Below, piece after piece: positions 15,577-25,000 of a stretch of 38,326 bases of DNA. This DNA comes from CALCKU01 sp964534845. Its GTDB lineage: Bacteria > Pseudomonadota > Alphaproteobacteria > Caulobacterales > Maricaulaceae. Where the stretch lies: contig CAZHPV010000020.1 in NCBI GenBank assembly GCA_964534845.1, positions 1 to 38,326 of the forward strand. Direction: 5' to 3'. Both the position numbers and the translations under genes were made by a program. The notes below the pieces were generated by a model. The model did no database searches and was not told where the DNA came from. It saw only the letters and a program-made list of their open reading frames with translations. The stretch's first letter is position 1. Every line of letters begins with the position of its first letter.

Positions 15577-16625
15577 ATTACATTCTCTTTTGATCCGGAC
15601 TGAGCCGGACGCGTTGCATTTTTTGCCCCTAGGGTGTGAGAGATATGACTATCTACAATCACCCGAATAATCGTAACATTGGCGCTTTCCAGACATTTGA
15701 CCTGTATGAAGGCGTCCTCTTCACTGGAAACAGCAGCCTTTTGTAACCGGCTTAAGCCGCGCCCTTTACATTCCATATCAATTATAACGACCCCGTCCTT
15801 TTCCGTCGCCGTTATCAATATCTGTCCACTCTGGCTATCCCCGCGCGCCAGTCTGATATCGCGGCCCTCCGCTATATTATCGACAATAAATTGGCCAAGA
15901 GCCTGTAACTTTCTTTCAACAAACTTTACGTAATTTTTTGGGATATGCACATCATTGGCAGAATATCCGAGGCTGACCGTCTTATTATTGCGCCGCGCTG
16001 CAATCAGCACGCAATTGGTCAGGCTGGGCATTAAATCTTCAAAAGCCGTCTGGTTCAACTCCGTGGTACTTTTCCCAAGATTTTGAGCAACCTTAGGTGT
16101 CTGGGTTATTGGGGTGCCTAAAGGTAAGGATTTATCGTCTTCTTCTTTAAAGTTTGCAGATATGGTCTCCGCGCTATCCACCTCATCTGCTGACAGTCCA
16201 GCAAGAACACACAGGGCCTGTTTATGATTTACATTGCGCGAAAACTTCAAAACAGGTCTCAAGGTTTCCTTGGCGACCATGAACGCTTCATAATCGTGCG
16301 CAGAGCCCGCCACATCGATAAAAGACGGTAGGGTTTCGGCCTGTTCTATTTCTTCCAGACCTTGACGGTATTGAGCAACCAATTTGTTTAGGGCCAAATA
16401 GGCCCCGTCCATTTTAGGGTCAGACGCCTGTGCATCCAATAGCTCTAATGCGCGTTGTCCGCTCCGCATGATCGCCCGAGCCTGAAGAGGCAGGGCGGCG
16501 GTTCGAATATCGGCTATAGCTTTACGCGCCATAGCCTTATCAAAGCGTTTAGGGCTTAATAAGGTCTCAAGATGTATTTGCGCGTCTTGGACAAATGTCC
16601 GCGCAGCCAGCAAATTATCTCCCAT
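15573..16625 (-). CDS. Degenerate CheA-like protein in the chpT-cheY-cheR cluster
   Basis: A 350-residue protein I can place only loosely. The N-terminal half is helical with HPt-like features (LLAARTFVQDAQIHLETLL; a repeat of long helices to about 130). The C-terminal half resembles a CheA dimerisation/ATPase region: VERKLQALGQFIVDNIAEGRD, then LITATEKDGVVIIDMECKGRGLSRLQ, where a kinase would have DDGRG. The Asp of the G1 box is replaced (ECKGRG) and no G2 glycine box or P5/CheW domain follows. It is therefore probably an inactive scaffold or phosphotransfer protein. Start ATG at 16625; a near-consensus CtrA box lies about 70 bases upstream. First gene of the three-gene operon. Confidence 0.6.
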   Translation of the reverse strand: MGDNLLAARTFVQDAQIHLETLLSPKRFDKAMARKAIADIRTAALPLQARAIMRSGQRALELLDAQASDPKMDGAYLALNKLVAQYRQGLEEIEQAETLPSFIDVAGSAHDYEAFMVAKETLRPVLKFSRNVNHKQALCVLAGLSADEVDSAETISANFKEEDDKSLPLGTPITQTPKVAQNLGKSTTELNQTAFEDLMPSLTNCVLIAARRNNKTVSLGYSANDVHIPKNYVKFVERKLQALGQFIVDNIAEGRDIRLARGDSQSGQILITATEKDGVVIIDMECKGRGLSRLQKAAVSSEEDAFIQVKCLESANVTIIRVIVDSHISHTLGAKNATRPAQSGSKENVI

Positions 16626-16692
16626 TACGCACCTTTACTATCAGTTGAGCGCGACTCACCGCTACTCTCTGATGTTAAAGTGCCTAAAAATC

Positions 16693-16708
16693 GTTAAGAG
16701 GTTATAAA
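16693..16708 (-). promoter_or_regulatory. Candidate CtrA box upstream of the CheA-like operon
   Basis: On the minus strand the sequence reads TTTA-N7-TTAAC, one mismatch from the CtrA consensus TTAA-N7-TTAAC. It sits 68-83 bases before the CheA-like ATG, a plausible activator position. In related bacteria motility and chemotaxis genes are commonly CtrA targets. A one-mismatch site can occur by chance in AT-rich intergenic DNA. Confidence 0.42.
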
Positions 16709-16752
16709 GCTTCGGCCTAATATGCGTTGATTTCTACGCGGTTTACAGCAAA

Positions 16753-17421
16753 TCAAGCCGCGTTTTGAGCCCCAATCGCCGGACAAATAGCTTTAAAGAC
16801 AACCTCGTCTTCTGTCGCCGTGGCAAAAACCTGTCCTTTGATTTCGCGCACGATCATGCCTGCATAAAATGGCTGTATCGTCCGACCGTCAAATCCGTCC
16901 TCGGGCGCGCGGCCTGCCAATGTCTTTTCCACCGCCTCATCCAGACGGGCTTTGCGACCCTGTGCCCGTAAGACCAATTCATCAGAGCCATTGATCGATT
17001 TGCAAATTATCGTGAGTTGCCCTCCGCGCGGTATCGCCTGAACCGCCAACATAACAAGATTGAGCAAAAGCCGCGCTCGGCTCTTCTCCAACTCCGCCAA
17101 ATCTCCGTTCCAGCTTATCTCTATTTTGCCATCGCCGTACATTTCCCCGACAAGACTTTTCAATTCATCTACACCTACAGAACTTTTGGAAGACCCCGCC
17201 GCCCCAAAGGCCATACGTAAATATTGAAGTTTGGAAGACGCCTGTTTGGCTGACATTTTGACAAGCTCTAAAGCATCCCCATGCATGTCTACATTGCTAT
17301 CATCACCCAAAACCTCAAGCGCGGTCCCCAGCGCTCCGACAGGGCTGATGAGGTCATGGCAAATTCGAGAACACATAAGAGCGGATAAATCAGATGGGGT
17401 GAGCTTGGATTGTGTTGTCAT
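16753..17421 (-). CDS. chpT: ChpT, histidine phosphotransferase of the CckA-ChpT-CtrA relay
   Basis: A 222-residue dimeric-kinase-like phosphotransferase. ChpT takes phosphate from CckA and passes it to CtrA and CpdR. The diagnostic segment ALMCSRICHDLISPVGALG is at residues 14-32 with the phosphoacceptor His22 (codon 17356-17358). The C-terminal half is a degenerate HATPase-like fold without ATP-binding boxes, as in the family. I start it at the ATG at 17421, which gives a normal-length N-terminus; an in-frame start 90 bases upstream adds residues of no family resemblance. It lies upstream of, and codirectional with, the CheA-like operon with a 127-base gap. A GATTC (GANTC) site and CtrA-like boxes lie upstream. 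Confidence 0.93.
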   Translation of the reverse strand: MTTQSKLTPSDLSALMCSRICHDLISPVGALGTALEVLGDDSNVDMHGDALELVKMSAKQASSKLQYLRMAFGAAGSSKSSVGVDELKSLVGEMYGDGKIEISWNGDLAELEKSRARLLLNLVMLAVQAIPRGGQLTIICKSINGSDELVLRAQGRKARLDEAVEKTLAGRAPEDGFDGRTIQPFYAGMIVREIKGQVFATATEDEVVFKAICPAIGAQNAA

Positions 17422-17525
17422 AATTAACTCGCATGTCGTTGTAGATGGATCGAGACTGTCAGCGTGACCCGTATATAAATGATAAGTGATTCGCTTAAAG
17501 CTATCAATCAAATGCTCTCTAAGTC

Positions 17526-17552
17526 GTTAACCCTTCTTAATTACGCCGTAAC
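17526..17552. promoter_or_regulatory. Overlapping CtrA-like boxes between chpT and the MinD-like gene
   Basis: GTTAA-N6-TTAA (17526-17540) overlaps TTAA-N7-GTAAC (17537-17552). The second has one mismatch from the CtrA consensus; the first has a spacer one base short. The site is about 105 bases before chpT and about 115 before the MinD-like gene, so it could serve either. A CcrM-type GATTC is at 17488-17492. Confidence 0.4.
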
Positions 17553-17667
17553 ACGCATGCTCTTGGTTTAGACATATTTTACCATACCCCTTAGCGCGAC
17601 CTTAAATCAGCCGATCTATAAGGTCTAAACGCCAAAATAAGGCGCACGGAAGTGAGAGGGATAGGCC

Positions 17668-18432
17668 ATGCACATGGCAACTTATTTAAACGCAAATTAT
17701 ACCCCTGCCGGGCACTTCGTACCTGTTTTCGCCGCAAGTCCGGATTTAAAGACGCAAGCGCTAACCCTTGCACTGGCAAAATCTGCAGCAAAAACCGGTA
17801 AAACGGTGCTCATGCTGGATGGATGTAGCGGCGGGCTCATGAAAAAATCGGGCATTATTTATAACAAAACGCTAAGTGATGCTGTCCATGACGGCGTACC
17901 GCTTAATGACATTAAATATGTAACCTCCAATGAGCATTTTACGGCCATTCCCTGCGGAAACGCCCCGTTTGAAGATTTAATGGGCGCGATGCTCGCCTTA
18001 TCGCTCAATTACGATTGGACATTTATCGCCCTGCCCGCTGGTTGCACACCGGCCCATGTCAGATTGGCGGCGGCTTCCGATATCAGCTTGCTAAACTTTA
18101 GCACACAGCGTGATCTCTTCATGCGGGCCTATTGGATGATGGAAGCCATCAGAGCGCGGGCTCCCAAATTCGATCCTTTATTGCTCTCATATGGACCGCA
18201 GGACGCGGCTGGCGAAACGACCGAAATGTTACGAGAAACACTACGCGAATTTCTAGGGGCCCCACCCGCCTATGCCGGCCACAGACCAAGTGTAACTAGC
18301 GGCGAAAACACCCAAAGCCCTACTTTTGAAGAGAGCCCCGTTTTTATTGAAAGGCTTTTACATCAATTGCGCGAGGTCGCACGAACAGACGCAGCGCAAA
18401 AAGGACGGAGTTTGAACATCAAAATAGGCTAA
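17668..18432 (+). CDS. MinD/ParA-fold protein with a degenerate P-loop
   Basis: A 254-residue protein that follows the MinD/ParA/FlhG layout but lacks the ATP site. Seen: the position of the GKGGVGKT loop reads ASPDLKTQ (about residues 23-30), keeping only KT; TLALAKSAAKTGKTVLMLDG follows as in MinD; the Walker B-like strand is YDWTFIALPAG without its Asp; TLSDAVHDGVPLNDI matches the MinD segment after the switch. The last 50 residues are Pro/Ser-rich then helical. It may be a non-hydrolysing localisation or septum/pole factor, but no function can be assigned. It diverges from chpT; ATG at 17668 follows GAGAGGG, with another ATG two codons later. Last four bases overlap the convergent Pr6Pr gene. 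Confidence 0.65.
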   Translation: MHMATYLNANYTPAGHFVPVFAASPDLKTQALTLALAKSAAKTGKTVLMLDGCSGGLMKKSGIIYNKTLSDAVHDGVPLNDIKYVTSNEHFTAIPCGNAPFEDLMGAMLALSLNYDWTFIALPAGCTPAHVRLAAASDISLLNFSTQRDLFMRAYWMMEAIRARAPKFDPLLLSYGPQDAAGETTEMLRETLREFLGAPPAYAGHRPSVTSGENTQSPTFEESPVFIERLLHQLREVARTDAAQKGRSLNIKIG

Positions 18433-19070
18433 GCCTGATAGGCACTTGCACGCCGCGTTAAAGCCCGCCCTAACGCGATAAATCCAGCGCCTCCCAAAGC
18501 GTAAATGCAGACAAAGCCGAACATGATCAGAGTCACACGCCCAAGGCCGATTTCATCAATATTTAAAAAAGGATAGGGGTAAAATCCCGTCAAATGGCCG
18601 CGTATTATGACAAATAATCCGTAGACTATTGGATAGAGCGTCCACATGGGCAGGTGTTTAAAAGACATAGCGCCTTTCTTGGCAAAAACGACCCAATCCA
18701 CAAGATAAAGCCCGGGCAAAATGAGATGTAAGCCCAGATTTAAAACTGTCGATAGACCTTCGGTTTCATGTATCTGCGCCAACACACCATAATAAACCAG
18801 ACACACGACCAATATATAAAGGGCTATAGCGGCCCTCACAGACTGTCTTTGAAAAAATGTCTTCAAACGCCCCGTATCTTTAAAGAAGGGAACCGAAAAA
18901 GCCAAAGCCACTAATATATTGGTCAATATCGTAAAATAGCCCAAATATGTCAGCGTCGTTACACCCCAACCCCCAAATTCACCGCTTTGCAGCATTATAA
19001 TATATTGCAAGACCAGAACCGTCCAAGCCAGTAAAGCGCAAGATTTGCGGTAGGTCATATTCATGAGCAT
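18429..19070 (-). CDS. Pr6Pr-family integral membrane protein
   Basis: A 213-residue protein with six predicted membrane helices. The second has the family-like YLGYFTILTNILVA segment, the loop after the third carries HETEG, and the fourth helix region has HLILPGLYLVDWVVF followed by a W-xx-YPIVYG stretch, which fit the Pr6Pr (FAR-17a/AIG1-like) family. Eukaryotic relatives act on fatty acid esters of hydroxy fatty acids, but the bacterial members are uncharacterised. It overlaps the end of the MinD-like gene in convergent orientation. No sign of an operon with the next gene, from which it is 34 bases apart on the same strand. Confidence 0.75.
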   Translation of the reverse strand: MLMNMTYRKSCALLAWTVLVLQYIIMLQSGEFGGWGVTTLTYLGYFTILTNILVALAFSVPFFKDTGRLKTFFQRQSVRAAIALYILVVCLVYYGVLAQIHETEGLSTVLNLGLHLILPGLYLVDWVVFAKKGAMSFKHLPMWTLYPIVYGLFVIIRGHLTGFYPYPFLNIDEIGLGRVTLIMFGFVCIYALGGAGFIALGRALTRRASAYQA

Positions 19071-19104
19071 ATATGTGTTTCTGGGGTGTCTATGGTTCGG
19101 ACTT

Positions 19105-20121
19105 CTATATATTCTTGGGGCTCAAACTCTTTGCTGCTGATAAAATCGCTTCCTTGGCCGGACGCGGAATGACCTTGGTAATATTGCTGACATAATTAGC
19201 ATCGGCCTGATGGAAAACACCCAGATCCGGGATAATGGACTTTATCCTGTCATCAAATAATCCCACAAGACGGACCATGAAATTTGGTAAGCTCCCTTTG
19301 GGTATGTTTTTATCATCCGGATAGGCCGCCTTTAAAACAGAGGCGATTTCGTGCATCCATAAAGTCTGACCCGCCGCCATTAAGCGCCGCCCGCCCGCCT
19401 TCGGTGCCGTCATGGCCGCGATATGGATGGCCGCGACATCCCGAACATCAATAATAGGGTAGGAGACTTTGGGCATTTTCGGAAAGTCCCCGGCAAACAT
19501 GGCCTTAATGAGACCGAGCGATGCCCCGCCATTACCGTAACTATCAGGACCAAAAACCAGTCCGGGACACACTGTGACCAATTTATCTTTAAGGTCTTGC
19601 GCCTCGACATAGGCCCATGCGGAAAGCTCAGCGCGGGTTTTAGAAACGGGATAGGCCGTCAAAGGTTTCCAATCCGGATCAGACCAGTCCGTTTCTTTAA
19701 CCGTCATATGCTTCTTTCGCCCGGGCTGGCCCATCATAGCCACCATGGAGGACGTCATCACAATACGGTCGGCGCCAGCAGAAAAGCCATGTTCTAATAC
19801 ACGCTGCGCCCCTGCGCGCGCTTCGGGCACTAACGCCTCGCGATTATCCGGAGCCTCGAGCGGAAAAGGCGAAGCGATATGCTGGATATACCGACAGTCT
19901 TTAACCGCCTCTGGCCAGGCCTGATCGGAATCCAGATTGGCCTCTACCAATTCCAATTGGCTGACATCCGAACCAGAGGCTTTGAGCGTCTCGACGACAC
20001 GTGCGCCCTTATCAAGATTTCGTACAGTACCGCGTACAGCATAGCCTTTTGCGAGAAGCTGCGCCGCTATGTGAGAGGCTATAAAGCCCGAAACACCTGT
20101 AACAAGAACTTTATCGACCAT
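19105..20121 (-). CDS. NAD(P)-dependent extended SDR, dihydroflavonol-reductase/epimerase type
   Basis: A 338-residue Rossmann enzyme. The N-terminal VTGVSGFIASHIAAQLLAKGY with GxxGxxA (Gly9, Gly12, Ala15) is the extended-SDR dinucleotide site; VRNLDKG suggests NADP preference; the active-site pair is AYPVSK (Tyr-x3-Lys) with a preceding MTSSM serine. The overall pattern is that of dihydroflavonol-4-reductase/cinnamoyl-CoA reductase-like bacterial oxidoreductases, which reduce aldehydes or ketones. The true substrate cannot be told. It reads in the same direction as the M48 protease upstream, with a 49-base gap. Confidence 0.85.
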   Translation of the reverse strand: MVDKVLVTGVSGFIASHIAAQLLAKGYAVRGTVRNLDKGARVVETLKASGSDVSQLELVEANLDSDQAWPEAVKDCRYIQHIASPFPLEAPDNREALVPEARAGAQRVLEHGFSAGADRIVMTSSMVAMMGQPGRKKHMTVKETDWSDPDWKPLTAYPVSKTRAELSAWAYVEAQDLKDKLVTVCPGLVFGPDSYGNGGASLGLIKAMFAGDFPKMPKVSYPIIDVRDVAAIHIAAMTAPKAGGRRLMAAGQTLWMHEIASVLKAAYPDDKNIPKGSLPNFMVRLVGLFDDRIKSIIPDLGVFHQADANYVSNITKVIPRPAKEAILSAAKSLSPKNI

Positions 20122-20170
20122 AAATCTATCCCCGCTTTATCATGCTCTTTAGCTTCTAGCGAAAATAACC

Positions 20171-21040
20171 CTAAAGGCTAATCTTATTTGGGCAGTTTTG
20201 GTTATAAATTTCTACCGCCATAGGCATCCAGCTTTTGAAATCATTGACCCGCGTTTCTGGCGAAGGGTGAGTGGATTGAAATTCCGGCGGATTTGCTCCG
20301 GCATTTGCGCCCATGCGTTCCCATAATTTCGGCGCTTCACGCGGATCATAACAGGCACGCGCTACCAATATCAGCCCGATATAATCAGCCTCAGATTCAT
20401 GTTTACGTGAAAAGGGTAATGCAAAACCATATTGTGAAATACCGCCAAAAACCCCCATGACAGCGCGTTGTGCGCCAAAATCCAAACCGCCTGCGCCCAA
20501 GGATACACCGGCCCCGACAATGCGTTGAATATTTTGCTGAGCCATGCGTTCGGCGCCGTGATGGGCCAGCGCATGCGCGACCTCATGGCCCATAATAACC
20601 GCCAGACCGTCTTCATTTTCAGCAATAGGAATAAGGCCCGTATAGACAGCCGTATAACCGCCCGGCAAGGCAAAGGCATTAGCTTGTTCAGATTCTATGA
20701 CGTTAAACGCCCATTCAAAACCGGGATCAGAATCAGACGCCGCACGGGCCAGCTTCACCCCGATTTCATTGACAGCGTCGACAACAGGACCGCTGGTGAG
20801 CACCTGACTATCCTGTAAAATTTGCTGATAGGACTGCAAACCCAGCTGCATTTCCTGAACCGGTTTCATCGTCCGTAATTGCTTACGCCCCGTATAGGGC
20901 ACTGTCTTTTGATTGAGAAAATAATATCCCGCTGCACCAATCGCAAATAGCAACATGATCTGCCAGCGAAACCCGCCGCGCCGACGCATGGTTCCGCCCC
21001 CTAATGACTGCCGCCTGACGGATTGTCGTCTATTTACCAT
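20171..21040 (-). CDS. M48-family membrane-anchored zinc metalloprotease
   Basis: A 289-residue protease. One N-terminal membrane segment (about 27-42) after an Arg-rich cytoplasmic start anchors it, with the catalytic domain outside. Zinc site: HEVAH (His152, Glu153, His156) and the third ligand in HESEADYIG (Glu217). The SRKHESEAD and THPSPETRV segments are standard for the LoiP/YcaL/BepA-like M48 group that degrades misfolded envelope proteins. There is no lipobox. I start it at the ATG at 21040, which follows GAGGA; an in-frame start at 21097 would lack a ribosome-binding site. The gene on the other side (21140) is divergent. Confidence 0.9.
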   Translation of the reverse strand: MVNRRQSVRRQSLGGGTMRRRGGFRWQIMLLFAIGAAGYYFLNQKTVPYTGRKQLRTMKPVQEMQLGLQSYQQILQDSQVLTSGPVVDAVNEIGVKLARAASDSDPGFEWAFNVIESEQANAFALPGGYTAVYTGLIPIAENEDGLAVIMGHEVAHALAHHGAERMAQQNIQRIVGAGVSLGAGGLDFGAQRAVMGVFGGISQYGFALPFSRKHESEADYIGLILVARACYDPREAPKLWERMGANAGANPPEFQSTHPSPETRVNDFKSWMPMAVEIYNQNCPNKISL

Positions 21041-21139
21041 GGGTCCTCGCTGTGTTGGTTTCCCAATATTAACCTTATTTGAGTACAAAAAAAACAAGAT
21101 TTTGTAGTAATTCCTATATTCACCCCTTTAGGACCCTCT

Positions 21140-21871
21140 ATGCAAAATGGCGCGGTAAAAATTTTCTTATGTATAACCCTGTTAATAGGGAGCCTTTTTG
21201 CAATTCCGGGGCGCGCTGCCCAAACTCATGAGACAATCTCTGCACAAACCTCTGGGCAAAACAATCACTGCGACATCGTCGATAGAGAGCGGGTTTATTG
21301 GGCCATATTAAAGGAAGAGGTGACGCTGATTACACAGCTTAGATGGGACGCAATAGAAGGCTATCCCAAAGCCGTTCTGAAATTGGTACGCGCGAATGGC
21401 CAGAATATTGAACTGGGAGAGGGCGGCAAATATATCGACGAAGCACGAGAAGATTTCTCCGGCTGTAAGGCACATTTAGCCTTAGCAAAAGATGTGACAA
21501 TAAAATCGCTGGCGGGAGAATTTCCAGCAGGCGGGTCACAGTCAGGCGAAAGTCAGAATAAAACGCTATATGTGAGAGATTTGATAGAGGGTTTTTCAGA
21601 TACACATTTCGAAAACATTGTACCCAATGATTCAAATGTTGAATATTGTCTAGGCTTGCCAAAAGACAAAATGACATGGCCGGATATTAACGCCTGCTCA
21701 AACCATATGTATATTTTATCCCTCTATAAAGACCGGCCAGACAGTCTTCGCGATCTTATCGCGCAAAACTTACCCCTGATCAGCTATCGGTATTCCGCTT
21801 ACGGCGCAAAAATTCTGGCCTATGACCCAAGTCAAAACCAGCTCTATGACCTCTCCGCTACGGGCTGCTAA
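21140..21871 (+). CDS. Secreted protein of unknown function
   Basis: 243 residues, not recognised. A clear signal peptide (FLCITLLIGSLFAIPGRA, cleavage near residue 26) is followed by a serine/glutamine-rich stretch and a domain with spaced cysteines at about 43, 109, 169, 186 and 243. The cysteine pattern and export suggest a disulfide-stabilised periplasmic protein. The C-terminus ends on Cys (LSATGC). No enzymatic motif is visible. ATG at 21140 follows AGGACC. It diverges from the M48 protease gene and is separated from carB by 148 bases containing a hairpin with a T-run. Confidence 0.6.
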   Translation: MQNGAVKIFLCITLLIGSLFAIPGRAAQTHETISAQTSGQNNHCDIVDRERVYWAILKEEVTLITQLRWDAIEGYPKAVLKLVRANGQNIELGEGGKYIDEAREDFSGCKAHLALAKDVTIKSLAGEFPAGGSQSGESQNKTLYVRDLIEGFSDTHFENIVPNDSNVEYCLGLPKDKMTWPDINACSNHMYILSLYKDRPDSLRDLIAQNLPLISYRYSAYGAKILAYDPSQNQLYDLSATGC

Positions 21872-21960
21872 ATCATCGCTATATGTCTATAAATATATCA
21901 CATTGCGCTTGTAACCCTGTGTCCAATTCTATAGGAGAGGACAATTTGCTTTTTCGAGGT

Positions 21961-21989
21961 CGATTCTCCTAAAGAATCGGCTCTTTTTT
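21961..21989 (+). terminator. Hairpin with T-run between the secreted-protein gene and carB
   Basis: CGATTCT (21961-21967), loop CCTAA, AGAATCG (21973-21979), then GCTC and six T. It may terminate the upstream gene. It also lies 30 bases before the carB start, inside any leader starting farther upstream, so an attenuator role in carB control is possible. Confidence 0.6.
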
Positions 21990-22019
21990 AGAACAGAGAT
22001 AGGTCAGATAGGATAAATC

Positions 22020-25000
22020 ATGGGTAAGCGAACGGATATAAAAAGCATTCTCATTATTGGCGCGGGTCCGATCATTATCGGACAAGCCTGTGAGTTTGAT
22101 TATTCCGGCGTTCAGGCCTGTAAAGCCTTAAAGGATGAAGGCTACCGCGTTATCCTGATAAATTCCAATCCTGCCACAATTATGACAGACCCCGGCATGG
22201 CCGACGCCACCTATATCGAACCCATCACACCGGAAATGGTAGAAAAGGTCATCGCACTTGAAAAACCTGATGCGCTCCTACCGACTATGGGCGGGCAGAC
22301 CGCGCTTAACACGGCCTTGAAATTAGAAGAAATGGGCGTGCTGGAAAAATACGGCGTGGAAATGATCGGTGCGAAAGCGGACGTCATTGACAAGGCGGAA
22401 AACCGGGAACGTTTTGCTGCCGCCATGACGAAAATCGGGCTGGAAAACCCGCGGGCGACAATTATCACCGCGCCGAAAGACAATATTGCCGCAGGCGTAG
22501 CAGATGCCCTCGATAAATTAGAGCTTACCGGCCTGCCCGCCATTATTCGCCCCGCCTTTACTCTTGGCGGCACAGGCGGCGGCATTGCCTATAATAAAGA
22601 AGAATTTGAACATTATGTCCGCTCCGGCTTAATGGCCTCGCCGACCAATCAGGTCCTCATTGATGAAAGCCTTTTGGGCTGGAAAGAATATGAAATGGAG
22701 GTCGTGCGCGATAAGGCGGATAATTGTATTATTATTTGCTCGATTGAGAACATAGATCCCATGGGCGTGCATACGGGCGATAGTATTACAGTGGCCCCTG
22801 CCCTAACCTTAACGGATAAGGAATATCAGCGCATGCGAGATGCCTCGATTGCCGTTTTACGCGAAATCGGGGTGGAAACAGGTGGCTCCAATGTACAATT
22901 TGCCGTTAACCCCGAAGATGGCCGCATGGTCGTTATCGAGATGAACCCACGCGTCTCGCGCTCATCGGCTCTAGCCTCAAAAGCGACAGGGTTTCCGATT
23001 GCAAAAATCGCAGCAAAGCTCGCTATTGGTTATACGCTGGACGAGCTCGACAATGACATTACGGGCGCCACACCCGCCGCCTTTGAGCCCACTATTGATT
23101 ACGTCGTCACAAAAATTCCGCGTTTCGCCTTTGAAAAATTCCCTGGCTCAGAGGCTACACTCACCACCTCGATGAAATCTGTCGGCGAAGCCATGGCAAT
23201 TGGCCGGACTTTTACCGAAAGCTTGCAAAAAGCCTTACGCTCGCTTGAAACCGGCCATAACGGTCTAGATCCGATAGAAATTGAAGGCGAAGGACGCGAG
23301 CGCGATAAGGCGCTTAAAGCCCGCTTGTCAATACAGGCCCCTGACCGGATTTTTGTTGTCGCTCAGGCTTTCCGCGAAGGTTTAAGCGTAGAAAAAATCT
23401 TCCAATATACCAGTATTGATCCATGGTTTTTGCGCCAGATAGACGCTTTGATCAAAGCCGAAAAATTCTTGGAAGATAAAGGCATGCCGCAGGATGCTAA
23501 AACCTGGCAAGCCATTAAAGCTGAAGGCTTTTCAGATGTACGGATTGCTGAACTGACCGGACAAACAGAAGAAAACATACGTAAGGCGCGCCAGTCACTC
23601 GGTGTGCGCCCGGTCTATAAACGTGTGGATAGCTGTGCTGCGGAATTCCAAGCCAAAACACCTTATATGTATTCGACTTATGAAGTGCCGTCTTTTGACG
23701 GCAAGGTGGATTGCGAATCCCACGTTTCTGATCGGAAGAAAGTTGTGATTTTGGGCGGCGGGCCAAACCGTATTGGCCAAGGTATTGAATTTGACTATTG
23801 TTGCTGCCACGCCGCTTTTGCTTTGGCTGATATCGGCATTGAGTCCATAATGGTCAATTGCAATCCTGAAACGGTTTCAACCGATTACGACACATCTGAT
23901 CGCCTCTATTTTGAACCTCTAACCGAAGAAGACGTCCTTGAGCTTATTCAGAAAGAAGCCAGCCAAGGCGAGCTTTTGGGCGTAATTGTCCAGTTTGGCG
24001 GCCAGACACCGCTAAAACTCGCCAGCGCTCTGGAAGCCAATGGCATAAAGCTATTGGGAACTAACAGTGACGCGCTAGACCGGGCAGAGGACCGCGAGCG
24101 CTTTAAAGCCCTTGTTGACAAGCTCGGGTTAAAACAGCCTAAAAACGATATTGCCCGCACGGCCAAAGCCGCTGAAAAAGCCGCGATAGACGTCGGATAT
24201 CCTGTCGTATTGCGGCCCTCAAATGTGTTAGGCGGACGCGGCATGGAAATCGTGGAAGATACAGACCATTTGCGGCGCTATATAAAAACCGCCGTGCAAG
24301 TCTCAGGCAAAGCCCCCTTGCTTGTCGATCAATATCTACGCGACGCAATTGAATTGGATGTGGATGCGATTTGTGACGGGGAAAATGTCTTTGTCGCCGG
24401 GGTGATGGAACATATTGAGGAGGCCGGTGTGCATTCTGGTGATAGTGCCTGTTCGCTCCCCCCTTACTCCCTATCTGATAAAATCATCCAAGAGTTAAAG
24501 CGACAAGCCCGGCTTTTGGCCTTAGAACTAGGCGTAATTGGTTTAATGAACATTCAATTTGCCGTTAAAGATGACGATATCTATCTCATCGAGGTTAATC
24601 CACGCGCCTCAAGAACTGTACCCTTTGTTGCAAAGGCCGTACATTTACCTGTCGCCAATATCGCCGCCAAAGTCATGGCCGGTATGAAACTCTCAGAATT
24701 TGACCTTACACAAAAACCCCATAATTATTTCGCAGTTAAAGAGGCGGTTTTCCCTTTTGCCCGTTTCCCCGGCGTCGATACCATATTAGGGCCGGAAATG
24801 CGTTCCACGGGCGAAGTTATGGGTGTCGCTCATAGTTTTGGAACCGCCTTTGCCAAAAGCCAACTCGGCGGGGGCACCGTTATTCCGACAAGCGGAAAAG
24901 TATTTATATCTGTACGTGATCACCACAAGCCGGTCATGGCCGATTTGGCCAAAAGGCTTATAAAGCAAGGTTTCGAAATCGTGGCAACGGGGGGAACGAC

